Assembly (NCBI GenBank): GCA_021234155.1
Contig: JAJEKV010000003.1
Coordinates: forward strand, 24,462,874 to 24,526,873
DNA from: Isoetes taiwanensis
Lineage: Eukaryota > Streptophyta > Lycopodiopsida > Isoetales > Isoetaceae
Direction: 5' to 3'
DNA length: 64,000 nt
A program made the position numbers and the translations under genes. Under the pieces are notes generated by a model. That model saw only the letters and a list, made by a program, of their open reading frames with translations. It had not been told where the DNA came from and did no database searches. Each line of letters opens with the position of its first letter. Position 1 is the stretch's first letter. Shown in pieces: positions 12,801 through 25,850 of the stretch.

Positions 12801-13053
12801 TATAAGATGTGGTTACTGTTCCTGGTAGGCACCTTCTGCCCCCCATTCGATTTTGGGTTCATTTGGACTTGGCATTATATTGCTGACTCAAACCTAATAC
12901 ATGGCATTGTAGATGGACAAAGGTGCCGACTTTGGAAATGAACACTATGATATTATTTTGCAAGAGGAAAAATCAGATATTATAGGCTTTATGGATTATG
13001 CAGTCAATTTTAGAAAATCCTTATGGGAAGGCATTGTAAGCAGGTTTAGATGA
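9848..13053 (+). pseudogene. PTAR1: PTAR1-type protein prenyltransferase alpha-subunit repeat protein, 11 exons (left copy, frameshifted)
   Basis: I can build 11 exons with GT-AG borders: 9,848-9,909, 10,048-10,370, 10,410-10,527, 10,679-10,789, 10,895-10,994, 11,680-11,748, 11,856-11,933, 12,031-12,132, 12,511-12,561, 12,635-12,824 and 12,913-13,053. The product begins MPDGEALVRDLDFILNSD and shows the alpha-subunit repeats of protein prenyltransferases: NCDYPTAWNIRKR, APKSDETWTHRRWVIGQM, SPMNYRAWRHRCWLV, ALWMHRRFL and EYAAAYKMWLLFL. Start (DPDIDELGF), repeat order and ending fit PTAR1, known as the alpha subunit that pairs with the Rab geranylgeranyltransferase beta subunit (GGTase-III). An 11-base deletion in exon 10, compared with the right copy, makes TGA right after EELVD. 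Everything else is in frame, so the loss is recent. The final exon survives only in this copy. Confidence 0.85.
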
Positions 13054-13972
13054 AGCACAGCATTTAATGCAGTTTGTGGATTGGCTAAGTGCGCATATGT
13101 TTAGAGGTTTGTATTCTTCTTCCAACTTTAATTCTCCTTAGCTTGTAAGCCTGTGCAATACAGGGGTCATTTTTATCCGTTTAAATAATTCATTTTAAAG
13201 GATTGTGTTAGTAGGCTATCTTTTCTGCTTGAAATCTTGCCACTTCATCAATACAATTCTTGTCATTTGGATTGGACTGAGCAAGTTGCAGTTGGCTAAG
13301 AGAGGTTTATGTGATTTATTTATAAGTATGTTTATATTTTATGGCTAAAAGAAGCTTATTTCTAGTTGGGGTCATCTATCTTTGAGTATGTTTATATTTC
13401 ATGTGCCAATGCATAGCGAATTTGCATCTTGCTTAGGCACTAGACGAGGGTTTTGACATGAACGGGATAAGATGCATTCATTTGTTACCACAAGTTTTGG
13501 AAGATATGAATTGGCCAAAGACATCCAGGCTACTTTATTACAATTGTCTCCTGGTTCAAGATAATCCTTCTCATGGAATCCACAGCGGTCTCCTTTAAGA
13601 GTAATCTTCAATAATGAAGTACTTATATCATCCTTCAGCTAAGCTTAGTTGAATCAGTTTGTCAAATGTAATGGAAAATAGAACCTCAAAATTATCTAAT
13701 TGGAGACATTTGGTCAAATGTAAAGAAAAATGGAACGACCTCAGAATTATCCAATTGGATAGTATATCAACCCATCTTAACAATTTAGCATGTAAAATCT
13801 AATTTCAATGTTCCTTTTCTAAAATGCGCGTCCTCCCAAAATTAAGCTGAAATAGTAGAAATTTAGAAATCTTATTGCTGTCGTTGCATTTTTTATATTC
13901 CACTTGCAAGAATCAAGAGAATGCAAGTCATAGTGCATACTAAGGCTTTTCTCTATCTATCTATTACTTTTA
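13054..13972. other. PTAR1 3' flank including inverted-repeat block C
   Basis: I see no gene here; the ORF at 13,399-13,611 (-) has no features. Positions 13,722-13,972 match 40,812-41,058 inverted, while 12,944-13,721 is missing from the right arm. The left arm then switches abruptly, after CTATTACTTTTA, into the tail of a LINE. Confidence 0.7.
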
Positions 13973-14093
13973 TAGAGAGGGACATGGATGTTTCTGATAA
14001 TGTGAGTGAGAGTGATGAGCTAGATGAGGATTCGGAAACTCATCTATTATTTTATGATGATGTCCTTGGAGGCCTCCCATGGACATAATAAAC
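13973..14093 (+). mobile_element. 5'-truncated LINE tail (LINE-A subfamily)
   Basis: About 120 bp encode the extreme C-terminus ESDELDEDSETHLLFYDD and a short 3' end that runs directly into (CT)n. The same C-terminus, SESDELDEDSETHLLFY, ends the large minus-strand LINE at 35,457-38,999, so both belong to one subfamily. The 3' UTR differs by a 24-base indel, so they are separate insertions. The 5' end is truncated, as is usual for target-primed reverse transcription. Confidence 0.75.
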
Positions 14094-14168
14094 CTCTCTC
14101 TCTCTCTCTCTCTCCCTCCCTCCCTCCCTCCCTCCCTCCCTCCCTCCCTCCCTCCCTCCCTCCCTCTC
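14094..14168 (+). repeat. (CT)n / (CCCT)n microsatellite between two LINE copies
   Basis: Pure CT from 14,094 to about 14,113, then CCCT units to 14,168. It is at once the 3' tail of the upstream LINE fragment and the 5' flank of the next LINE. Confidence 0.95.
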
Positions 14169-14170
14169 CC

Positions 14171-17500
<3,330 letters not shown>

Positions 17501-17909
17501 GCTTTCCCACATGATCGCGAATTTTGTATCTCTCGCCATATACGGCGAGAGATAAAATTTGTACGTATAGCTCCTCTCGAGCTCGAGGAGGAGCTCTTCT
17601 CTCGGCCTTAACTTGGCCGTTTCCCCGAGTTACCGAAAATCGGCGCCAAATTCCACCTACTGGGAATTCAATTTGTTGGCGCAAACCAATCTTGGAATCA
17701 TGAAATGGCATTCTTTCTTTCATTTTCCCCAAAGCTCACTTTCTGGCCCCTCGGTGGGTTTTATTTTCCTCCATTTGCTTCCCAAATCATTTGTTATGGT
17801 CCCGGCATTAACAATATTTTGATATGGATCCTCCGATTTTGGGGATGATTGCAATGGTTTTGCGCACAATTATGCTCGGCATTGCATTGCGGCATTTTGC
17901 CTAAACCCG

Positions 17910-19161
17910 ATGGATTCATATCACGATTCGAGAGCTCTTAGACTTAGCTATGGAGGTGAAACCATAGAATGCAACCGACTCATGACTTCTTTGTCAATTT
18001 ACCTTGATTACATTTGGGGACAGCCCATTAAAAAAGGCCTTCAAGAAGATTTTGGGTTGCAACCGAGAGACGGACTACAGTGGGATAGCATTGATAACCA
18101 TGCACGGAATTGCTTGCCCTCTTATGAGGATGATATGTGGAGGCAATGTTACGGGATGTCAAGAGCATCATTCGATAAGCCGATAGGTCTTCCGCCCCAT
18201 ATTTTGTAAAGCCCGGGGGAAAGTAAGGCCTCCCATATATCCGAAGGGTCAGTAGCTATGGTAGTTTACTTCCTTGCTCATGGGGATCTCTCCTGCATGT
18301 TGGAAGGAGATTCTATCTTTGGTCGATCACCAACAAGATGTAAATATGTGAGGAAGATCACACTAGCTTTGGCTTCCAAGAACATGTTGTATAGGAGATT
18401 TGTAGCTATTCCATCAGGGCAGAGATTACTCGACATTATAGCAGAATTTAAGGAGGCCACCAGTGCCAAAGCGTGTTTCTTCGGGCTTTGTTGATGGGAG
18501 CCACATATATTTGTCTGAAAAACCCAAGAAAAAGATCATGCAAATGACTACTACAAGCAAGAATAAAAGACATTCTATTTTGTTTCAAGGTTGTGTTACT
18601 CATAGTAAATTGTTTGTGAATGTCATTTGCATTAGAGTAGGATCGTACATGATTATTCGACATTTCGGGAGAAGCACCATTTATAACAAGGTTGGCCTCC
18701 AAATCCATATTGCAGGAACCTATTGTTAGATTAAAAGGGAAGAAGATCAAGAAAGGAATGCCTACTGAGGAAGATGTAGTTGTAAACATACCTCCTCAAT
18801 TGCTTGGAGATTCTGCACATTTCTGCTAAAGGTTTTTCCAGACCCTGATAACAAAAAGAATCGATTCAACAAGAGAATCTGCAGAGGCAGAGTTGTAATT
18901 GAGAATGGATTTGGTATTGTCAAGGAGAAATGGAGAATCTTAAAGAGTCTTACTGTTCAAGCATCACAAGCTAGCAAAATCGTGCATGCTTGTGCTGTTC
19001 TATGGAACTTCTGTATTTTTGAGAGAAAGGGATTGGATTTGCTGCCACTAACTCCAGAATGCCCTCATGTCGAGTACTATGAGACTCAAGACATGAACAT
19101 GAAGCTAAAAAAGGAGGGAGATCAGATCAAGCACATCCTACTCCAAAATTTGGAAAAGTAA
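17910..19161 (+). pseudogene. PIF/Harbinger transposase (DDE_Tnp_4 type), frameshifted
   Basis: The N-terminal part starts at MDSYHDSRALRL (17,910) and carries WRQCYGMSRASF, the helix-turn-helix-like region. An interruption at about 18,207 is followed by PPIYPKGSVAMVVYFLAHGD and FGRSPTRCKYVRKI. The catalytic acids are recognisable: Asp in GFVDGSHIYL (codon 18,492), Asp in LLGDSAHF (18,809) and Glu in VVIENGFGIVKEKWRIL (18,901). These three lie in three different frames, so at least two frameshifts separate them, and a stop follows LLGDSAHFC. The end is IKHILLQNLEK with TAA at 19,159. The family cuts and pastes DNA with a TWA target preference and needs its Myb-like partner. The copy is inactive. 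Confidence 0.85.
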
Positions 19162-19854
19162 ATGAGCTGGCCTTCATCTCATTTGGACATGGTGTTGTGA
19201 GAACTTGATGTGTGTGGAATGATAAATTGAATGAAAGTTCATTGCAATATTTGTATCAGCAACTTCATTTGCATTGCTTGTTTTATAAAACTTTTTCTTG
19301 CATTGTTTGTGGCAGAAATTTTCTGTGCATGACATTCTTTGCTTTGCAGAAACTTAACATAAAGTAGAGTACTCAAACACATCAGATATCAGTAAAACGA
19401 AAAAACTCAATTGTATTCATTGAATCGGGTTCACAAATGTATGCATGCACTCAAATGTAGTGCTAATGAATGAAACAATCTTGAACAATGAAAAATAAGT
19501 CTCGAGTTCTAACTACAGTTCATGTACTTAAGAAAAAAAAAGGGATATCAGCAACCCCACTTCAAAGCTTCAGATTCAAGCTCTTTTGTCCCTACTACAG
19601 ATCCAAACTCACTTGTCCCTGTCACAAAATCTGTTAGTGAAAAAAATAAATGAAGGTACTACAAAATGAAGTTACAGGGAACTGTTTGTCCTTTCTATTA
19701 CTCAAAAAAACATGTACAACAGCAACATTTGCTGTATTTTTACAAAAAAAGGGGTGTTCCAGGGAATTCATCTTCCACAAAAGGAAACCTGTAAAGCTAA
19801 AGAAACCTGTAAAGCTGGAGAAAAGGAAGAACAAAACAAAAAAAGAGGTCGGCT
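19162..19854. other. Intergenic part of the Harbinger element
   Basis: I see no conserved coding sequence here; the three overlapping ORFs around 19,630-20,050 read through A-rich stretches. The region separates the transposase from two converging minus-strand ORFs and may hold the shared 3' ends. Confidence 0.4.
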
Positions 19855-20262
19855 TCAACATGCAACACAACTTGTCTCGGGTGTTTTGATCTCCATCATA
19901 ACCCAAAGACCAGAAATCTTCACAAAGGTAAACTCGACATGGACCTTCTGCCGAACTGGAGCGTTCATAGCCCACTCGAATAACTCGGGCTCCACTCGAA
20001 TGCCCATGTCCAAATACTGCACCAAAGCTTGTGCAGTTATAGAGTTATGAGTCTTTCTGTGATTCAGCACAGAAAGCTCATTCTCCTCGACAGTGCATGA
20101 GGAATTTACACTGCCCTGAGACATATTGTCTGAGTCTGAGGAGGAGGAGGATGGCGATGGAGAAGGATGGCGCCGGAATCTGAAGCGCTCACGAACTACT
20201 GCCTTCGGTCGGGCCATCTCCTCAGGAAATGTAGAATAGGAAAAGAAAATGTTGGCACACAT
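19855..20262 (-). CDS. Unrecognised third ORF of the Harbinger element
   Basis: An open frame of 135 codons lies between the terminal repeats, on the same strand as the Myb-like gene. A likely start is the internal Met in MARPKAVVRERFRFRR. That basic N-terminus is followed by a Ser/Pro-rich stretch and then a compact C-terminal part (NSITAQALVQYLDMGI, KVHVEFTFVKISGLWVMMEI). I do not recognise a family. It could be a captured host exon or an accessory protein, or a distal exon of the Myb-like gene. There is no internal stop, unlike the two canonical genes beside it. Confidence 0.4.
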   Translation of the reverse strand: MCANIFFSYSTFPEEMARPKAVVRERFRFRRHPSPSPSSSSSDSDNMSQGSVNSSCTVEENELSVLNHRKTHNSITAQALVQYLDMGIRVEPELFEWAMNAPVRQKVHVEFTFVKISGLWVMMEIKTPETSCVAC

Positions 20263-20586
20263 ATCGAGAACATAATTTATGGGAGTCTGCTATCTAATGG
20301 TAGTATGGTACACGAAATTATGGCTCGAATGACATCTAAGGAAAAGGCAACTGCCATGAAATCTAATGGTCCTGAAATGTAATGGTTTATATGCCCAATT
20401 CTGCACTATGACTGGTCGACAACTTGCTGGCAACTTTCTATGTCAGACTACAATTTCCTGCCATCAACTGTTATAGAATAGAATGTTGCAATTCCAATGG
20501 GATTTGCAGGAAAAAGACAATACAACATCTAACAATAAAGAACAAAGATACAAAGCCATTGCAAACTAAAAATACTTAAAGTACCT

Positions 20587-21792
20587 TCAATTTCCCTGTT
20601 TTGATGCTGAAAGTTTTGCAATTTCGAGCAAAGTCTCCTTGGTCATTTGGCAAATGCTTTGAGTCATGATAGCCATGGATTCTGCAATTTTCAGGCTATG
20701 AGCAGATCTCATTTCTTCCAGCTCTTTTACCAATTCAATTTTTCGCATGGAATCATCTTTCATGAACTCCAATTTCTTGTCTTCTCGCCGCCCCCAAACC
20801 GAAGTTGCCATTTCATGATTCCGGAGCTATATCCTCATCAATAGCCAATCTGGATCTCTTCCTTGAGATCGGTTTTACCCGCAACTGTGTGCCGCATACA
20901 AAGCCGATCTTGGACTTATCTCATGCACGCCTTCTTTATCAGCAGAATTGGGAGTATCGTTTGAATTTCCACCATTTGTGTTCGGGCTTGAAGGTGTTTC
21001 AAGGGGTTCTGTGTTATTACATGGAGGGTCCGTGTTTGGAATCTCAAATTGCTCTTCCTGGAATGCTGAATTGGTTCCAAAGGTTTCATAGAATGATTCT
21101 GGCATATAATTTTCCTGGTATGATGAATGCATCTCAGCAGCATGGAATGCTTCTTCCCCAAATGCACCATCATCTCCAGCACCAGGGAGATCTGTGTGAT
21201 TAGTGCAACCTGTTCTCAATTCTTCCATCTTCTCATACCATTGCCAAGAAGAGGGCTCGGCCCCTGTTCTATCTTTGGCATATTTCTCGTCCTTGAATTT
21301 AGATTGTAACTTGTCCCATTTATTCTTCAGCTGCCTCAATTCAACTAAACCTGGCACTATGGGGGTGAGTCTTTCCAGAATTTCTAACCATTGGGAATTG
21401 GAAAGATTGATGCTACCATTGTTATGTGCCTTGAATTCCATTAGATGGTTCAATAATGCACAGATGGCTTCATCAGACCAATCCAATGGTGATTTACGCT
21501 TTGCTTTCGGGACCATTGTATCGGAATTTGGATCTACAACTACTAATGCTTGGGACTTTCCAGAAGAAACAGAGTCTTGACTTATTTGCGTTGCCTCAAA
21601 GTTTGTCCTTCTAGCACAAACAACCGGGGAATCCGACCTGCTTCTAGTCCTCTTCGATTCTTTTGGAGCAGGAAGTCCATGAATTACAGGGGCAGACACT
21701 GATCCGGTCATTTTCTTTGCCTTTCTTGGCTGAAATTCCTTTTCACGCCTTGGAGGAACGAAGGCCTTTGAATGATCTGAACCTCTTGTCAT
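20587..21792 (-). pseudogene. Myb/SANT-like DNA-binding protein of PIF/Harbinger
   Basis: The main frame (21,792-20,875, 305 codons) starts MTRGSDHSKAFVPPRR with a basic, Ser-rich leader. It contains a trihelix-type Myb/SANT domain at residues about 100-190 (LDWSDEAICALLNHLMEFKA, QLKNKWDKLQSKFK, WQWYEKMEEL) and a long acidic, Asn/Pro-rich region. After a one-base frameshift the C-terminus continues at 20,876-20,587 with KPISRKRSRLAIDEDIAPES, a TGA, and an amphipathic region (KIELVKELEEMRSAH) that looks like a coiled coil. In this family the Myb-like protein binds the transposon ends and brings in the transposase. It is more intact than the transposase. Confidence 0.8.
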
Positions 21793-22259
21793 GCTTACAA
21801 GTACAGGATCTTAGAAATCTGCAAGCAATGAAGATAAACAGTTTTATTGTTTTTGGCATCCAATCTTCATTACAAAAGGGAAATCGAATTATGCTGAAAT
21901 GGAATGCGAGAATCTTAAATTCTTGGGTAGTAATGCATACCTCGACGACAATCGGCCTTGCTCCGGTCGGATCTGCGCCAAGAAGCTCAGAGAACAGGGG
22001 AACAAAGATCTGTCACTGCTGGAACAGGGGAGATTCGCGGGAACAGAGAAATGCCATTTTAGCAAGCGAAAAACATTCCGGCAGGGGTTAAGCTTAACGG
22101 GCGGAAACCGATGGGAAACGCCCCGTCCGCCAGTTAAGCAAAAACATGACTCTCGGGGCATAAAAGGTGAGAGTGGGTTTTCCCCACTCTCACCTCCCTC
22201 TCGCATCTCTCATCACCTCTCATCGTCTCTCATGCAAAAAATTCAATCATGTGGGAAAG

Positions 22260-22261
<2 letters not shown>

Positions 22262-22291
<30 letters not shown>
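22262..22291 (+). repeat. (CT)n microsatellite, right remainder
   Basis: About 30 bases of CT directly after the Harbinger right end; the continuation of 17,403-17,499. The sequence beyond it is block D, which in the right arm directly borders the (AG)n tract at 35,271. Confidence 0.9.
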
Positions 22292-22294
<3 letters not shown>

Positions 22295-24430
22295 CTTTTT
22301 TTTTTTGAGGGCAAGGTTTTTTTTTGTATTTCATATTAAACGAAATACATCAGATAGGTACATCCTGCTAGTCGATATACCAGAAAAATTAAGATTAAAT
22401 CTCGAGAGATCATATCTATCATGTTCAAAAGAAAAAACTTGATCCTTATATAACCACAACAAAGGTCTAATAAAAACATCTAATAAAAGATAAGCATAAT
22501 AATAGATATTTAAGAAGTTGTTCGAATTCAGCTTGGTATCCTTCCAGTTATGCAGTATTGAGCAGATCTTGAATGGTGCGATCTGCCAGTTTCCGTTTCC
22601 CAAACATATTCAGCATCATATCCAAATCACCACTGGAGAAGTTTGAAGTCGAGTAAGAGCAGGACGTGTGCCTCTCTTTTCTGTTGCATGTTATTTTGCT
22701 ACATATTCTAAACGAAGTGCACCCTGGACTACTACAGTCGTCGGATTCATCGATCCTACGACCGAGATCGTATGTTGGGGCCTCTGGGCACCTCTCGTTT
22801 CGCTTATAGTCATTTATGATTGGAGGCGCCTATGATTTTGAAATATGAAATACGATTTCGCCAAAGGTTTTGAGGGAATATCCAACCTATACCAAAATAA
22901 CTCAATGTCCTAATAAGACTACTTTAACCAATGTACCCAATGAGCTAATGTGATTATGTTTTATCTTGAATCCATGTTTTTTTTATAACAACTTATTCAA
23001 TTGTTTTAGGGATATTGCTTCTCAACACTGATTGATGCTTCTCAACAACCTCTCTTTTTCACTACTCAGAGTGCTGAACCACTGGTGGTACTCCAACCTC
23101 CAGCTCACACCATCATGGACATGACGTTATCCCGCATATGCAAACTCCAGAAGTTGAAGTCATTGATCTGGAGACAACCAATCTGTCCGATTGGCTGCAA
23201 ATCTTCCACACAATTATAAGCGTGGAGCTACAAAGATTTAAGAGGTATCAAAAAAGAATTGGGGGAATTGACCATTTCTACCAAACCTGATGCATATCCA
23301 ATCTAGCAACGACAGTATAGGCTCAACCGAAATTATCGTGACCGCGTCAAGGTTGAAATTGATAAACTTCTAGCTGCTGGCTTGATTTATGAGGTCAAAT
23401 ATTCAGAATGGGTGAGCCCAATTGTCATTGCTCTCAAGCACAATGGCAAGATCAGAGTTTGCGTGGACTACAGAAAATTAAATCAGGTCACGAAAAGAGA
23501 TCATTTCCCACAACCCTTCACAGACAAAGTTCTTGAAGAGGTAGCAGGCCATGAGATGTACTCCTTTATGGATGGCTTTTCGGGGTACAATAAATCTCTA
23601 TCAAAGAAGAGGATCAATTGTAAACCACTTTCACCATGCCATGGGGCACTTTTGTCTATAAAGTGGTACCTTTCGGCTTATCCAATTCTCCATCCACTTT
23701 TCAACGCATCATGCTGTCTGTTTTTCAAGATTACATGAAAGATAATGCCTTTCTACAAATTTTTCAGGATGATTTTTCTGCATATAGCTCCATGGACGAA
23801 CATCTATTGGAACTTGTTTTCCAAAAATGTGATGAATGCGGCATCGGTTTAAACCCAAAAAAGTGCACATTCTGTGTCACTTCTAGCATTCTTCTTGACC
23901 ATGTTGTCAGTAAAGAAGGCATCACCACAGACCCTGCCAAGATTAGTTGTGCGCTCAAGGCTCATGCACCTTCTAAGATCATGGAGACACGCTCATTTTT
24001 GGGCAAGGTTAATTATTATGCAACCTTCATTTCAGGATTTGCTGCCATAGCAGATCCCATTCATAAACTCACGGGTGATTAATCCTCTTGGGCTTGGAAT
24101 CGCCAGGTGGATGCAGCATTTCAGAAACTGAGGTCTTGCTCACTCAAGCTCCTGTCCTTGTTCCACCTCAATGGGACAAACCTTTCCATGTCCATGTTGA
24201 TGTCTCAGCATTTGCTATTGGTGTTGTTCTCTCGCAAGAATATGATTCTCATATAGATAAGTCCATCTGCTATGCCAGCAGAAAGCTAAACCCTGTGGAA
24301 CGCAATTATTCTGCCACGGAGTGAGAGGACTTGGTCTCATCTTCTGTGTCCAATGCTTCCGTCATTATCTGTTAGGTAGCCAAATCAAATTTTTTGTTAA
24401 TCATCAAGCTCTGCTTTATCTGATCAACAA
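22292..24430 (+). repeat. Inverted-repeat block D, left arm
   Basis: This block recurs inverted at 33,398-35,262. The match starts at CCCCTTTTTTTTTTGAGGGC next to the microsatellite and ends at CTGATCAACA within a gypsy RNase H. The right arm lacks about 300 bp corresponding to 23,446-23,745 and has a short duplication of CTCAAGCACAATGG at that joint. Predicted proteins differ by only a few residues. Confidence 0.9.
22546..22680 (-). pseudogene. Unidentified exon remnant in block D
   Basis: The minus strand reads MMLNMFGKRKLADRTIQDLL followed by a stop. The right arm repeats it on the plus strand at 34,915-35,001 with the extra lead-in SSDDLN and KVADRTIQDLLNAA. It looks like the C-terminal exon of a host protein, but I cannot name it. 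Similarity is kept in both arms. Confidence 0.35.
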
Positions 24431-25340
24431 AACCATGCCCACGGCTCGCATTGCCCGTTGGGTACTGCTTCTCCAAGAATTTGCTCCCTTTGAGATCATC
24501 CACAAGGCTGGTAAGTCTCATGTTGTGCCAGATTATCTTTCACGCATACACACGATTCACGAACGACCCGTCCACGGGTGTTTCTGATGTCTTTCCAGAT
24601 GCCCAACTCTTCTTGGTCACGACCACGACCCATTGGTTCCATGACTATCAACAATATCTGCTCTCTGGTGCGTTACCATCTGAAGACCCCACGCTCTCTC
24701 CTGAGAAGCTCCGGTCACGCCGTCAACAGTTCCTCCGTGAAGTCCGTGATTATAAAATGGTCGCCCACGAGGCAATGATCTTGCAGAAAGCACAAACAAG
24801 ACACTCATTACCATTTTGAAGAAAATTTATGATGCTTCTCGCACTGATTGGCAGGAGAAACTCCCTACTGTTTTGTGGGCTTACAACACCAGTTTCAAAA
24901 TTGCTACAGGACACACACCATTCAAGCTGGTCTATGGTAGAAGCTCTCATGCCTTTTGAATATGTTCTTTCATCACTTCATTTCCAACTGGCTACTATAC
25001 ATGATCCACCTGCTACCCTCCAGGAGCCTGTTTATCAATTACAACAGTTTGCTTATCTTCGGGTTCTTGCTGGGCAACAACTCAGGAAGTCCTGGCATGA
25101 CAAACACATCAAAGAAAATATGTTTAAGGAAGGTGATTTTGTTCTTCTTTATGATTCTCGATATAAAAACTTTCCAGACAAGTTAAAGTTTAGGTGGCTT
25201 GGTCCTTATCAAATTCTCAAAGTGGTGCAACCCAGTGTTTTTTCAACTGGCCGAATTGGATTCCCGTACCCACTCTAGGTAATGGCTTTCGCCTTAAACC
25301 CTTTCATACAGACACAACCGACCCAAGTTCAGACACAACA
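23250..25340 (+). pseudogene. Ty3/gypsy pol remnant: RT, RNase H, integrase C-terminus
   Basis: Reverse transcriptase is recognisable from LLAAGLIYEVKYSEWVSPIV through KIRVCVDYRKLNQVTKRDHF, YSFMDGFSGYN and VPFGLSNSPSTFQRIM; the active-site box has become QDDFSAYSSM. RNase H follows (FHVHVDVSAFAIGVVLSQ, YASRKLNPVERNYSATE, FVNHQALLYLINK, PDYLSRIHTIH). The catalytic core of integrase is missing: the next piece starts LPTVLWAYNTSFKIATGHTP and continues to the C-terminal FVLLYDSRYKNFPDKLKFRW and LGPYQIL. There is no chromodomain, so this looks like a lineage other than the chromoviruses at 29,660-32,500. Several frameshifts and a large deletion make it dead. No LTR could be delimited. Confidence 0.8.
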
Positions 25341-25850
25341 ACACAAGAGTGAGGCACAACGCATATTTATATAAAGAAAACCGCCCCAGTATGATACAAA
25401 ATTGGGCGTCGCCCATATTTACTCGCCAAGGGCCCTACATACAAAATCCTAAACTAAAGCTCCTACTCAGCATTCGTAGTAGCAGTAGCGTGCAGGATCA
25501 GATAGAAGCACTGCTCTGGGTCCCAGCGCAGATGCAGGACCACGTCCTGCGAATTAGTCATGGGGTCGAGATTATCCGCCGACCCAGCCAGCCACCCGTC
25601 CATCAGGATCCCTCAGTTCCGCAGCTTCTAGAGGTCGAAATCTGTCATCTTGCATGTTATCCATTCGTTACAGTTCTTGGGCATCATATTCTCCATCTCC
25701 ATCCTTGCAAACTGGTGTTCTATGCTCGAACCTTGCTCATCTTATATAGTTCTACCGCGTCTGGTGCATGGAGATAATGAGGATAGGCACTTCCGCTCCT
25801 TCGGGTTCTAGGGTGATACTAGAAGAGAGTTGTGCGTACTTACAAAGGAG
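25341..25850 (-). other. Stretch with a weak minus-strand coding signal
   Basis: On the minus strand a frame can be read from about 25,715 as MEMENMMPKNCNEWITCKM, through two stops, to MDGWLAGSADNLDPMTN and QDVVLHLRWDPEQCFYLIL near 25,470. Its composition looks protein-like, but I do not recognise it. It lies head to head with the ParB-methyltransferase gene, so it may be a neighbouring gene of the same element. A plus-strand ORF over the same region (25,349-25,777) looks like its shadow. Confidence 0.25.

Larger units (their letters stand above)
7515..12943 (+). repeat. Inverted-repeat block B, left arm
   Basis: This block recurs inverted at 41,070-46,290. The ORFs at 10,022-10,378 and 10,500-10,865 are residue-for-residue identical to those at 43,832-43,476 and 43,354-42,989, so the copies are recent. 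The right copy lacks 14 bases near 9,450 and about 160 bases corresponding to 11,514-11,675, and stops at 12,943. The left copy lacks 11 bases of exon 10 that the right copy keeps. Confidence 0.95.
17501..22260 (+). mobile_element. PIF/Harbinger DNA transposon (about 4.76 kb), autonomous type, now decayed
   Basis: The left end reads GCTTTCCCACATGATCG and the right end, reversed, reads GCTTTCCCACATGATTG. These terminal inverted repeats continue loosely for about 30 bp. Inside are the two genes expected of the family in opposite orientation: a DDE transposase (+) and a Myb/SANT-like DNA-binding protein (-). A third ORF lies between them. The flanking 3 bp are TTA on the left and TAT on the right, so the usual TWA target duplication is not clean; the CT tract may have slipped. 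The element sits inside the (CT)n tract behind LINE-B. Confidence 0.85.
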
